Part shown: one piece after another, positions 49,901 to 60,129 of the stretch | How positions within the stretch are numbered: the stretch's first letter is position 1 | How the letters are laid out: every line of letters begins with the position of its first letter | DNA from: Paraphysomonas bandaiensis | Taxonomy: Eukaryota; Chrysophyceae | Length of the DNA: 64,000 nucleotides | Reading direction: 5' to 3' | Assembly: GCA_965644295.1 (NCBI GenBank) | Contig: CBFFRP010000276.1 | Span: 62,001 to 126,000 of the forward strand | Translations under genes and position numbers: made by a program | The notes under the pieces: model-generated | Databases searched by the model: none | Seen by the model: only the letters and a program-made list of their open reading frames with translations | Told to the model about the DNA's origin: nothing

Positions 49901-50349
49901 TATTTATATACTTCTTCCCCACGTTTCAGGAATACAATACTCGTACAAAGTAAGTAATGGAATATCTGTCAATGTAGTTACGACATATACCATTACCACA
50001 CCCATGCACATTACAACTGATCTTGTTTATTGTGTATGCGTCTATGCGTACCTAATTATACAAGTGTTCCAAGTAATACTAAACTAGACTCTCATGCGTT
50101 CTATTCTCTCATACACTGAGGACTCTTCCAACACGGGTACAGATGTGCGCACAAGTTGTCCATATTTGCACAGGAGATCAAAAAGTGCGAAACAATGCGA
50201 CAATTCGAAAACACAAAAAATATAGGGCAGTACGAAAGGGGAAATTATTATTATATTCGGAGGAATCACGGCGCACTAATAAACGTAAATAATACGAATT
50301 CCAAAGTCAAAATCAAATTGTTTGGTACCACGGGAAAGTGGTCTCTTTC

Positions 50350-50919
50350 CTAATGGTTTCTCACCCCACTCGATCTTCGTCGCGAAGTCGAAGTATCATC
50401 CGGAAACCTTCCAACACCACTTGTAGATGTTCTCATCTCAGATATATTGCGTGGATCACGGTTATGGCCTTTACTAGATACAGTTGATTTCGTAAACTTT
50501 TTATTCGCGGCAGCGTTCTTTAGGGACAGGAAAAGTATCAGCACACTAGCGATTGCAAGGACTAGAGGAAAAGTAAACGCTTCACCAAGCATTACGTGAG
50601 TTATACAAGCTCCAGTCAATACTACAATGCTAATAATTGAGGCAAATACAGGCATATACCCAGTTCCCCATAGCAACAATGCAGCAGCTAATTCAACATT
50701 TCCAATAAAGAATTTAAAAGCCATTGGAGAAGCTTTATGTCCTATATGATCAAATAATATTTTTTGCCATAATGGAACATAAAGTGAACGAAATGAATTT
50801 TCCATAAATATATAAGTATCAGGATGAATATATGGAGATACTTTACATACACCAGATAAAAGAAATATTGATGATATAATAAATTTTAATAATATTCTTA
50901 TAGAATCTTTATTATTCAT
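50350..50919 (-). CDS. DoxX/TMEM35-like small membrane protein
   Basis: 189-residue single-exon ORF with four hydrophobic segments. LLKFIISSIFLLSGVCKVSPY is the first span with the G-x-x-K motif seen in DoxX/TMEM35 proteins. Further spans are FFIGNVELAAALLLWG, IISIVVLTGACITHVMLGE and FPLVLAIASVLILFLSL. 'GNVELAAALLL' fits the family's conserved third helix (G-x-x-E). The C-terminus is polar and Ser/Arg-rich. The molecular role is unclear; the family includes redox/quinone-associated and chaperone-like members. Confidence 0.6.
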   Translation of the reverse strand: MNNKDSIRILLKFIISSIFLLSGVCKVSPYIHPDTYIFMENSFRSLYVPLWQKILFDHIGHKASPMAFKFFIGNVELAAALLLWGTGYMPVFASIISIVVLTGACITHVMLGEAFTFPLVLAIASVLILFLSLKNAAANKKFTKSTVSSKGHNRDPRNISEMRTSTSGVGRFPDDTSTSRRRSSGVRNH

Positions 50920-51297
50920 TTGTAATGAATTTGATAGATGTATGTATGTGTGTGTGTTAATAATAATTGTGGGAACTTGTGATTATATATATGCATATAT
51001 ATATATAGGCACGTAGAGATATCCAACTAGAGGATGTCTACGTGTCAATATACTACCAGGACATTTCTCTGCTCTGTGTATGTATCTATCCATACATATT
51101 CAGTCAACAGGCCATTTTTCTAGATGTCAAACACTTCCACTTTCTTCATACTGCTGTACGTACTGGTACAGTATAGCAGAGTTTGCACAAGAAAGTCCTT
51201 TTTTTTACGTCAAAACTCCGGTTTTCCAAGTCATCATGATATATATTGCTGCATGCTGTATAGTGGGAACTACATAGAGAGGATACATACACTCTAG

Positions 51298-51427
51298 CAT
51301 CTTATTTTTCGGAAATAAATTGAAGTAAGTATCCTCTATATTACTGATATACAAGTACGGCTGGAATACAGATAATTGTTATCTCAATATTGGAGGCATC
51401 TTTGAACAAAAATATACAAAGGATGCC
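51298..51427 (+). repeat. Dispersed ~125-bp element, copy D (divergent intergenic)
   Basis: Best-preserved copy: GCATCTTATTTTTCGGAAAT to TATACAAAGGATGCC, with the internal GGCATCTTTGAAC hairpin arm. It lies between the divergent DoxX-like and DMT genes. Confidence 0.8.
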
Positions 51428-51635
51428 AATACGTATATATCCATGAATAGACAGACACTCATTGCCTCATAGTATCGTTATTCATTATTTGAGTAGTATC
51501 GTTATGACTCTTTACGAACCAGCTATGAGTGATAGTTGTCATCATGCTATGGTAGTAAGCACACTATCATGTAGATAATCATACACAGATCCTACAGTGC
51601 TTGCATATCTATTACCCGTGGATACCTTTATCTAA

Positions 51636-52622
51636 ATGACTGGATCTATACTCCGATATATTGTTCTAGCTACTGTGCCTTTCTTGTGGGGAACATACGC
51701 ACCACTGTTGAAATTCATCTACACAACAGAAGAGAATCCTCCTCCTCCAATGTACTTCAATTTGATGTCTTATCTTGCGAGTTTCTGCACGATGCAGTTA
51801 ATAGAATGGAGTGATTTTACGGTTGCACCTACTCTACCTATAAATTTGTTAGAAAAATCCGCGTCGATTCATCTTTGGCGCGGAGGGTTCGAATTAGGAG
51901 TGTGGTTGCTGGCAGGCTCGATGCTTTACATATATGGTATTCAGTATACAACTGCAACTAATGCTGCTATTTTGGTTCAATTAAGTACTGTTATAGTTCC
52001 TGTGATGGAATCTGTGCTGAAAGCGTGTTTACCGACCTGGCGTACCTGTGTGGGTTGTGCTCTGGCGATGGTAGGAGTGGCTATGGTTATTTCCCATACC
52101 GAATCGGACACACCACACATCGTTGCTGACACCGCTATTGGCGATGTTTTAGTCATCGCAGCGTCGATGTTTTATTCTTTGCATATTGTTAGACTGGGAA
52201 GTATTGCCAAGTATTTTCCGCCTATACGATTAGCGAAAGTCAAGAGCTTGACACAACTGTCTGTAGCAGGTTTGGTGTTATTAGTTCTCCTAAATATATC
52301 GACAGAAACACAAAAAGAACTCACACTATACTTTTCTGAAACAGGTCGGTCCGGATATTTTCCTAATATGTTCATACTTTTCTGTGCGTTTTGGAATGGT
52401 GCAGTGTGTATAGGCTACACAATGTGGGCACAGACATTTGCACAACGTACGGTCTCTCCTACTCATGCCAGTATTGTATACTCTACTCAACCTGTTTGGG
52501 CTGTTATATTTTCATCTATACTTATTCATGAAAGCTTATCGTTTTTGAATTGGACTGGAATATTCATACAGCTTCTTGCATGCGCTATCGTTGCAATTGA
52601 TATCTCACCAACTATATCGTAG
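51636..52622 (+). CDS. Drug/metabolite transporter (DMT/EamA-type)
   Basis: 328-residue single-exon protein with ten predicted membrane spans in two five-helix halves. The first half opens IVLATVPFLWGTYAPLLKF, where W-G is typical of EamA. The second half ends SPTHASIVYSTQPVWAVIFSSILIHESLSFLNWTGIFIQLLACAIVAI, matching the EamA hallmark of Ala/Ser-x-Pro-Val-Trp-x-x-hydrophobic followed by E-x-L. Polar loops are short. By family knowledge it exports or exchanges small metabolites; the substrate is unknown. The family is common in plastid-bearing protists. Confidence 0.85.
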   Translation: MTGSILRYIVLATVPFLWGTYAPLLKFIYTTEENPPPPMYFNLMSYLASFCTMQLIEWSDFTVAPTLPINLLEKSASIHLWRGGFELGVWLLAGSMLYIYGIQYTTATNAAILVQLSTVIVPVMESVLKACLPTWRTCVGCALAMVGVAMVISHTESDTPHIVADTAIGDVLVIAASMFYSLHIVRLGSIAKYFPPIRLAKVKSLTQLSVAGLVLLVLLNISTETQKELTLYFSETGRSGYFPNMFILFCAFWNGAVCIGYTMWAQTFAQRTVSPTHASIVYSTQPVWAVIFSSILIHESLSFLNWTGIFIQLLACAIVAIDISPTIS

Positions 52623-54305
52623 TCGATAGTAAATATGTTAGAAATATATTGTTCATTAAGATAATGGTTACTCCTTTGTGTGTTTCAGTAGTCATGACCC
52701 GTACTATAGATTGATTAAAGCAGTAATAAGAACAATGTGTTCTGCTTATAATGGGGTTCAGGCATTTTTAATGACACATCGCTTTGCAATTCTAGTATTG
52801 AATCTATAGTTCCTACTTTGCTTCTGGCTGTGACATTGGCAAACGATGCTTTATGAATAATGAACATAAAAATAATAATTATTCTTTAACGACTCCATGA
52901 AAAAACGAAATTACCAAATCTTAAATACATTTTCAATGAGGTATTTTTGATATACGAATGGATACTCTCAGTCGCATCAGTTAGGCTAATAATCACCAAA
53001 CACTAACAACGTTGCAGAAAACATTGATACATGTGCAGAAATCAGAAATGTTGCTGGCTAGCACAGCAATGGGTTGAAAACATAAACACAAGTGTACAAG
53101 TCGTACTCCTTATCTTCAATACTACTTGTGTACCATTATTCACAGAAATTAGGAATGTTATTTCCTACGTGAGTGCATGTAGGCATAAGACTTATTTAAC
53201 GTATTATTTGATACGCTAATAGAAACTAAAGGGTGGTTGCTTGCTTATTTCAATAAATTCTGATGCGGTTAGTATAGATGATAAGAACAATATCATTGTG
53301 ATAAGAGAACCTACACCATTATCTCGAGTTTCTATTATTACTAATTTCATCCGCTCTACTAGCCAATCACTGTAGCACACACACTTGAATGGACTATTGT
53401 ACATGTGCAGGTTTTGGCATGTGAGTCCTTTTTCAAACTTTTTTATCCTTATTTTTATGTACGGAGGTTGTTTATGTAGTAGAATAGGGACTCGCTCTCT
53501 ACAGTAGAAGGCGTGAAAGCCACAAAAATCAAAAACAGTCGTCTTTGCCCCAACCATCCCCCGTAAAACCCACGACACAGACCCGCCAGGCACATATTGC
53601 ATAAAGGCAGACCCCCCGACTAACCTCACTACAAGGGACGGTTGCACCATGGTGCTCGCAGCGATGCACAAACAGTCCCGAGACGGTTGCCCGCCCCTAG
53701 TCGTATATATAGCAAGAAGCCCAGTTATTAGTTAGTCTATAGATGTAAAACTAGTTTCTGTACACACCCGTTCTCAAGTAATAATCAGATATTCTTATAT
53801 GTCGTCTTTGCCCCATATTGACAGAGTAATTAATCACCGCGTTTGACCGTCTAAGGAGTGCGGCTGAGTGTTGCGACCGCCCACCTCTACCTATGTACAC
53901 ATTGCTAGTTCAGCGCTTCTTCACCCGGGTTCTCACTGTATATTTAGCGCTAAAAACCGTGTGATAATGATGTAGCTAGTAGATAACATATATGGTTAAT
54001 AGTATTAGTTTGGTACCCACCCAGATCTACCTAAGTACGCGCTCAGAATGGAGCAATCCACATACCTCCGAGCCACTTGGCACAATGCCTAAGGGAAGGC
54101 CACCAGATCGCCAATCTCAGAAGGGTATATTGCTAACCCTGGTTGCCGTGAGGCACATAAGGCAGTCCCCGATGCAAATTTCACAAAATGTATGTATAGT
54201 CTTAAGCGTTCCAGCGTGGTAGTAGTAGACTTCGATCACTGCTTTCACTTGTCATTCTGTACGTAGTACAACGTCGTCCCCTACATACACATCTATCATA
54301 TAGCG
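52623..54305. other. Intergenic region with mobile-element relics
   Basis: 53216-53600 resembles sequence found between the zinc-finger copies (CTTATTTTTATGTACGGAGG vs CTTATTTCTATATACAGAGG at 58971). 53766-53803 matches 19084-19125. 54000-54110 is related to 49560-49650. Short ORFs here look like shadows. Confidence 0.5.
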
Positions 54306-54495
54306 AGAATGGTTGCACCTTGGTGCTTGCGGCGACGCACAAGCAGTTCTCGTAGCGTTAAATAGTAAGATAAAAGAGTTTTTACTGATTAGTTACATGT
54401 AAAAGTCTAACTAGGTTGACTAGCATTCATCTAGCTACTAAGTTGGTGAAGATTTTAAACGCCTATTGCTAAACAAAAGACTTTCAATAGTGTTC
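54306..54495. repeat. Dispersed repeat, second copy of 49711-49900
   Basis: See 49711-49900. Shared words include GCGTTAAATAGTA.GATAAAAG and GACTAGCATTC.TCTAGC.ACTA. Confidence 0.8.
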
Positions 54496-54750
54496 TATCA
54501 GCAATATCGATGGAATTTTTAAACCGGCTCAATAATACTACTGACAATATATTGCAACAGAGTAGTTTCATGAATCTGTAAGTAAACACATCAGTAAATT
54601 ACATTTGTAGTACTAGTCATTAAGCTCACACGATAACCTAACTAACTACGCTGACAAGCAAAGACTAGCAATGCTACTCACAATTCTACTCATACTCATC
54701 AGCTGAGCCATCATGTCCTGTGAACGACGACGCTACAAATCATCCCACCA

Positions 54751-56778
54751 TCATAGAGAATCATCTGAACGCAGCCAATTCAAAATATCCATATGATCTC
54801 CGTCATTTGCAGCTGCGATGCAATTGTCTCTATACCAGGGACATGGAGGGTCCTGTGAGCGAAGCCACTTCAGTATATACAAGTGTCCATATCGAGCAGC
54901 CATCCAGCAAGTCCGTTCATCCCAGGGAAATGGAGGGTCCTGTGAACGAAGCCACTGCAGTATATCCACGTGTCCATATTTAGCAGCAGTCCCGCAAGTC
55001 CGTTTATCCCAGGGACATGAAGAGACCTGTGAACGAAGCCACTGCAGAACATCCAAGTAACCACCGCTAACAGCATATTCAAAGCAAACCCATGCATTCC
55101 ATGGACATGGAGGGTTCTGTGAACGAACCCACTTCAGTATATCCAAGTGCCCATATTCAGCAGTCATCCAGCAAGTCCGTTCATCCCAGGGACATGGAGG
55201 GTTCTGTGAACGAAGCCACTGCAGTATATCCAAGTGTCCATATTCAGCAGCAATCCCGCAAGTCCGTTCATTCCAGGGACATGAAGAGACTTGTGAACGA
55301 AGCCACTGCAGAACATCCAAGTAACCACCGCTAACAGCATATTCAATGCAAACCCGTGCATCCCAGGGACATGGAGGGTCCTGTGAACGAAGCCATTGCA
55401 GCATATCCCAGTTAGCACACGCAGCTGCAGCAGCACAAGTCTCTTCATTCCAGGGACATGGAGGGTTCTGTGAACGAACCCACTTCAGTATATCCAAGTG
55501 CCCATATTCAGCAGTCATCCAGCAAGTCCGTTCATCCCAGGGACAAGGAGGGTCCTGTGAACGAAGCCACTGCAGTATATCCAAGTGTCCATATTCAGCA
55601 GCAATCCCGCAAGTCCGTTCATTCCAGGGACATGAAGAGACTTGTGAACGAAGCCACTGCAGAACATCCAAGTAACCACCGCTAACAGCATATTCAATGC
55701 AAACCCGTGCATCCCAGGGACATGGAGGGTCCTGTGAACGAAGCCATTGCAGCATATCCCAGTTAGCACACGCAGCTGCAGCAGCACAAGTCTCTTCATT
55801 CCAGGGACATGGAGGGTCCTGTGAACGAAGCCACTGCAGTATATCCAAGTTAGCACACTCAGCTGCAGTAGCACAAGTCCGTTCATTCCAGGGACATGGA
55901 GGGTCCTGTGAACGAAGCCACTGCAGTATATCCAAGTGACCACACTCAGCTGCAGCAGCACAAGTCCGTTCATGCCAGGGGCATGGAGGGTCCTGTGAAC
56001 GAAGCCACTGCAGTATATCCAATCGTCCACAACTAGCAGTAGCACAACAAGTCTCTTCATTCCAGGGACATGGAGGGTCCTGTGAACGAAGCCATTGCAG
56101 TATATCCAATCGTCCACAACTAGCAGTAGCACAACAAGTCTCTTCATTCCAGGGACATGGAGGGTCCTGTGAACGAAGCCACTGCAGTATATCCCAGTTA
56201 GCACACTCAGCTGCAGCAGCACAAGTCCGTTCATTCCAGGGACATGGAGGGTCCTGTGAACAAAGCCACTGCAGTATATCCAAGTGACCATATCGAGCAG
56301 CAGAATAACAAGTCAATTCATTCCAGGGACATGGAGGGTCCTGTGAACGAAGCCATTGCAGTACCTCCAAGTATCCCCCTCTTGCAGCATTTTCTGTAGC
56401 CTTCATCTTCCATATGTTACCCCATATGTATGTGGAGTGTCGTATATGTGTATAAGTGTATATATATCTTAAGATGTGTATCATTTGCTGTAGTCTGCCA
56501 TCCAGTGCACATGTATTCATTAGTTTCACGTGAGGGCAGCCCATAGACAGAGCCCATGAGACCATTGAGTTCGTCATACAATAGTGAGATACATGTGACG
56601 TAACTCTTTCACTCCTCTTATCTCTTCTCTTACCTCTCCTCTTATCTCTTCTCTTATCAGTGTATACTATATCGTGAAATCTCTTCCAAGTTAATATCAC
56701 TGGAAGGTGAGCTGTGTGTGGGATCATAGAGATAATGACACGAAGAACATCATCATTAAGATCAGATATATGCGACAT
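54751..56778 (-). CDS. F-box/ankyrin-repeat protein with ~20 near-identical repeats
   Basis: 675-residue single-exon protein. The N-terminus MSHISDLNDDVLRVIISMIPHT...TWKRFHDIVY is F-box-like, followed by a basic KRRDKRRGKRR stretch and a spacer. From about residue 125 to the end are about 20 repeats of ~26-29 residues (GHLDILQWLRSQ-DPPCPWNERTCAAAAE), degenerate ankyrin-type repeats of a class common in large protist and giant-virus families. Within the array a 351-bp block of four repeats is duplicated almost exactly (e.g. the DARVCIEYAVSGG repeat). An F-box with ankyrin repeats suggests an SCF-type substrate receptor (inference). Near-identity of repeats points to recent expansion. Confidence 0.82.
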   Translation of the reverse strand: MSHISDLNDDVLRVIISMIPHTAHLPVILTWKRFHDIVYTDKRRDKRRGKRRDKRSERVTSHVSHYCMTNSMVSWALSMGCPHVKLMNTCALDGRLQQMIHILRYIYTYTHIRHSTYIWGNIWKMKATENAARGGYLEVLQWLRSQDPPCPWNELTCYSAARYGHLDILQWLCSQDPPCPWNERTCAAAAECANWDILQWLRSQDPPCPWNEETCCATASCGRLDILQWLRSQDPPCPWNEETCCATASCGRLDILQWLRSQDPPCPWHERTCAAAAECGHLDILQWLRSQDPPCPWNERTCATAAECANLDILQWLRSQDPPCPWNEETCAAAAACANWDMLQWLRSQDPPCPWDARVCIEYAVSGGYLDVLQWLRSQVSSCPWNERTCGIAAEYGHLDILQWLRSQDPPCPWDERTCWMTAEYGHLDILKWVRSQNPPCPWNEETCAAAAACANWDMLQWLRSQDPPCPWDARVCIEYAVSGGYLDVLQWLRSQVSSCPWNERTCGIAAEYGHLDILQWLRSQNPPCPWDERTCWMTAEYGHLDILKWVRSQNPPCPWNAWVCFEYAVSGGYLDVLQWLRSQVSSCPWDKRTCGTAAKYGHVDILQWLRSQDPPFPWDERTCWMAARYGHLYILKWLRSQDPPCPWYRDNCIAAANDGDHMDILNWLRSDDSL

Positions 56779-56942
56779 ATCTATACTGATAATATGCTGA
56801 GTTTACATGAGGCTAATAGAGTGTTAATACACGGCAATATAATGAGATGAGTTCATACTATATCCATATATAGCTACGTAGCTACATACCACTGCATCTG
56901 TATGATGCCAGTGAGCAGATCAATATGCATTCCGAGCGTATC

Positions 56943-57073
56943 GGCATCCTTTGTATATTTTTGTTCAAATATGCCTCTAATATTGAGACAACAATTATCT
57001 GTATTCCAGCCGTAGTTATACTGCAGTAATGTAGAGTATATTGGATTCAATTTATTTCCGAAAAAGAAGATGC
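56943..57073 (-). repeat. Dispersed ~125-bp element, copy E (divergent intergenic)
   Basis: GGCATCCTTTGTATATTTTT at the left and TTTATTTCCGAAAAAGAAGATGC at the right in inverted orientation. It lies between the divergent ankyrin and zinc-finger genes. Confidence 0.75.
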
Positions 57074-57369
57074 TGATGACCACAGTATGGTGGTAGTCCA
57101 TACTACATGCACATATATACACAAAATAGCCGTATGATGCAGATATGTGGGGAAAGTTCCTACACATAGAGATATATATACCGCCGTATACTCTGTATAC
57201 AGGGAATGATGTACAAGTCATGTCCACAGTGTCTTGTATAGTATAGTCATGTTGTGTCCATAGTCCATAGTGTTGTCTAGGATATTTGACAGATTACAAT
57301 GCAAGTCATTATTATCACAGATAATATCTGAATAAACAAGTTTATAACATTATTCCTATCATCAACTTG

Positions 57370-57564
57370 TGACTTGTTAGTGCCCAGTTAAGTTATCATC
57401 TATAAGTGCAAGATATATACCACACAGCACGACCTATATGCTTCATACATCTGTGTGATCTATCTGCTTGAGACCTGCCTCACTCAGCTCTCAGAACAGT
57501 AATTTCATAGCACTATCGAATTAACCATTGCTTACATCAGCATCACAGTAAGCGGTGTAATTAT
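57370..57564 (+). promoter_or_regulatory. Shared 5' leader of zinc-finger genes, copy 1
   Basis: Conserved block ending at the ATG: CCTATATGCTTC.TACATCT, GACCTGCCTCACTCAGCTCT, CAGAACAG, AGCACTATCGAATTAACCA and CTTACATCAGCATCACA. The same block precedes 59275 and 60301. Conservation right up to the start codon suggests promoter plus 5' UTR, or simply recent duplication. Confidence 0.7.
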
Positions 57565-58299
57565 ATGCCAATGGCAGTGTGCAAATACTGTGACCGAGTA
57601 TTCCATTCAGAACATTCATTGGAGCAGCATATTGATGCAGCGCACCACTTTGACTGTGGTTATTGTGACCGATCATTCTATTCTAGACATTCATTAAAGC
57701 AGCATATAGTTGCCGTGCATACGAATCTGTGTGGTCATTGTGGACGAATATTTCAATCAGAACGTGCATTGGAGCAACATGTAGATGCTGTGCACCACTT
57801 GGGCTGTGATTATTGTGGCCGAGTATTTCAATCAGAACATGCATTGGAGCAGCATCAAGATGCATTGCATTCGAATCAATTCCAGTGTGATTATCATGAC
57901 ACAATGGTCCGATCTAACAGTGCATTGGAGCAGTATGTAGATGATGTGCACCACTTGGGCTGTGATTATTGTGGCCGAGTGTTTCAATCAGAACATGCAT
58001 TGGAGCAGCATCAAGATGCATTGCATTCGAATCAATTCCAGTGTGATTATCATGACACAATGGTCCGATCTAGCAGTGCATTGGAGCAGTATGTAGATGC
58101 AGTGCATTCGAATTACTTCGAGTGTGATCATTGTGACCAAGTGTTCCAATCAGAACATTCATTGGAGCTGCATGTATATGCAGTCCACCACTTTGATTGT
58201 GATTATTGTGACCGAGTACTCCATTCCGAACGTGCATTGGAGCAGCATATAGATGCAATGCACAACTATCTGTGGGATTATAGTGGCCCAAGGTTCTAA
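57565..58299 (+). CDS. Nine-finger C2H2 zinc-finger protein
   Basis: 244 residues, start MPMAVCKYCDRVFHSEHSLEQH. Nine units of C-x2-C-x12-H-x4-H are separated by 3- or 5-residue linkers (HFD, SNQFQ) rather than TGEKP. Fingers 5 and 7 (CDYHDTMVRS...QY) have lost a cysteine and a histidine. Fingers 4-5 and 6-7 are an almost exact tandem duplication. It is paralogous to the larger array at 60301. Nucleic-acid binding is plausible, but the short non-canonical linkers make classical DNA reading uncertain. Confidence 0.85.
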   Translation: MPMAVCKYCDRVFHSEHSLEQHIDAAHHFDCGYCDRSFYSRHSLKQHIVAVHTNLCGHCGRIFQSERALEQHVDAVHHLGCDYCGRVFQSEHALEQHQDALHSNQFQCDYHDTMVRSNSALEQYVDDVHHLGCDYCGRVFQSEHALEQHQDALHSNQFQCDYHDTMVRSSSALEQYVDAVHSNYFECDHCDQVFQSEHSLELHVYAVHHFDCDYCDRVLHSERALEQHIDAMHNYLWDYSGPRF

Positions 58300-59089
58300 T
58301 CAAATTGGTCATGGGATTAACATGTAGATGCATCGCATTGGAGTTACGGTAGCTATTGTGACTGCGAATTTAAGCTTACCGTCCATTTGATTTGTATTTT
58401 CTATACGAGCGTACGTGTATGACTTCTTCTATGTATTATTTTGGAATGCTTATACAAGCTTAATGGCGGATGCTTGTTTAATTCAATAAATGCTGAAAGC
58501 GTTTCGAATTGATACAATACCAATTTTCATCATAGGAAAATGATGATAATTTATTGATTTAGGAAATCACGAATCATGGTCTTATACACTTATACAATCA
58601 CCATATTACAGCATATTAATACAATTCATAATTCATAACACTTCAGCTAACCTTACACTATATTTTATTATGTACTGTTTACAAACCAATTTACCGCACG
58701 CCTAGCTAGACGTATCGTTTTGATGTATACTAGGACAATTCTACACTATTGAGAGTAATTTGAGAAAATTTATTACATCATCTCGAGTTTTCATAACTAT
58801 ATATATACTATCTTCTACTGGTGTAGATACGTGCACTCTTTAATATTTAATAAACTCTTAATGCGGTTTGTGTTTACTGACGAAAATTTTCTTTGTTGGA
58901 AAAAGACTATGTGAACTTGGTTAGGGTAGTTGGTTTTTGCTATGATTAACTATTTATGCAGATTTTTAATCCTTATTTCTATATACAGAGGTTACTTGTG
59001 TAGTGGAATAAGTGTGTATATTACAGCAGTACTGCAAACTCGCAAACCACAAAAACTGACGTACCAGCCAAGGTCGTCTGTGCATGTCA
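58300..59089. other. 3' flank of the first zinc-finger copy
   Basis: 58610-58790 is homologous to 59395-59600 (AATACAATTCATAAT, TTAGCTAACCT, CATTGAGAGTAATTTGA), so the duplicated unit includes the 3' flank. No other gene seen. Confidence 0.6.
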
Positions 59090-59274
59090 ACAATATACAC
59101 AATATATAAGTACAAGATACATAGCACATAACACCACCTATATGCTTCCTACATCTATGCGACCTATCTGCTAGAGACCTGCCTCACCCAGCTCTCAGAA
59201 CAGTCCCCCCTAGATAGCACTATCGAATAAACCAGTACTTACATCAGCATTCCAACAAGCATAAATATATTACA
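59090..59274 (+). promoter_or_regulatory. Shared 5' leader of zinc-finger genes, copy 2
   Basis: Homologous to 57370-57564 and 60130-60300, ending ACATCAGCATTCCAACAAGC and then the ATG at 59275. Confidence 0.7.
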
Positions 59275-59421
59275 ATGGCACTGCGCAAATATTGTGACCG
59301 AATATTCCGACCTGACAATTCATTACATTATCATATAGATGCAGCGTACCACTTTGAGTGTGATTATAGTGACCGAACATTCAAATATGACTATATTGCA
59401 GCTTATGAATACAATTCATAA
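59275..59421 (+). pseudogene. Truncated zinc-finger paralogue
   Basis: 48-codon ORF MALRKYCDRIFRPDNSLHYH... retains one and a half fingers: CDRIF with H-x-x-H remnants, then CDYSDRTFKYDY, in which the second cysteine is a serine. It then runs straight into sequence homologous to the 3' flank of the first copy. This looks like an internal deletion that removed the remaining fingers. The conserved leader is intact, so it may still be transcribed. Confidence 0.75.
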
Positions 59422-59629
59422 TACTTTAGCTAACCTCATCATATACTTTCTTAAATACGGTATACACACACCGATTTACCACCTTGACATATTGCTTAAT
59501 AGTCAAATCCTATATACTAGAACAATTAATAGATCAGAGACCTTTCTACAATGCAATCAACATGTACATTGAGAGTAATTTGAACCCTGCCTCTCATATC
59601 ATACGTATATTCATTATAGACTGAGGTTT

Positions 59630-59790
59630 TCAGTCACTAAAACTAACCTTTTAGTGGGAAAACTCTGAATTTCTGAATACTGAAATCTGAAAATTCAGTG
59701 GTCAAAAATGGCTTTTAGGTGGCTTATTAAGCAAAACTGAATCTGAACACTGAATGTAGCCATAAAATTTAGTGTTCAGTGGTCCACTGT
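59630..59790. repeat. CACTGAA/TTCAGTG inverted-motif cluster
   Basis: About ten short words (CTGAATTTCTGAA, TACTGAAA, AATTCAGTGG, ACTGAATCTGAACACTGAA, GTGTTCAGTGG) in both orientations. It could form secondary structure or be a decayed inverted-repeat element. Confidence 0.5.
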
Positions 59791-60129
59791 GCTTTCTATA
59801 CTTATTTCTATAATAGGATACTAAGTGAACTAAAAATACCCATTTTTTATATTCAATTTCAACTATTTTGCATACATAAACAACTATACATATGCGGGGT
59901 TTTGTGCATATTAGTCCTTATTTTATCCTGACTTTTATATAGAATCCAAGCCACAAAAAAACAGTACATTGCAAGAGGATGTCCACCACAATATACACAG
60001 TGTCCCAGTCGTCAAAGAATGCAATCAATCTATGGTTCGTTCAGCCAGTGGGATGTTAATAGAGAAATTAAATGCATCATCAAGTGTACAAAGTGTATAT
60101 ATACTGTGTACTGTGTACTTAATACAGTT

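Noticed and set aside
54818-56291. Several ORFs overlapping the ankyrin gene in other frames
   Set aside because: They repeat with the same 78-87-nt period as the ankyrin units and contain no independent domains.
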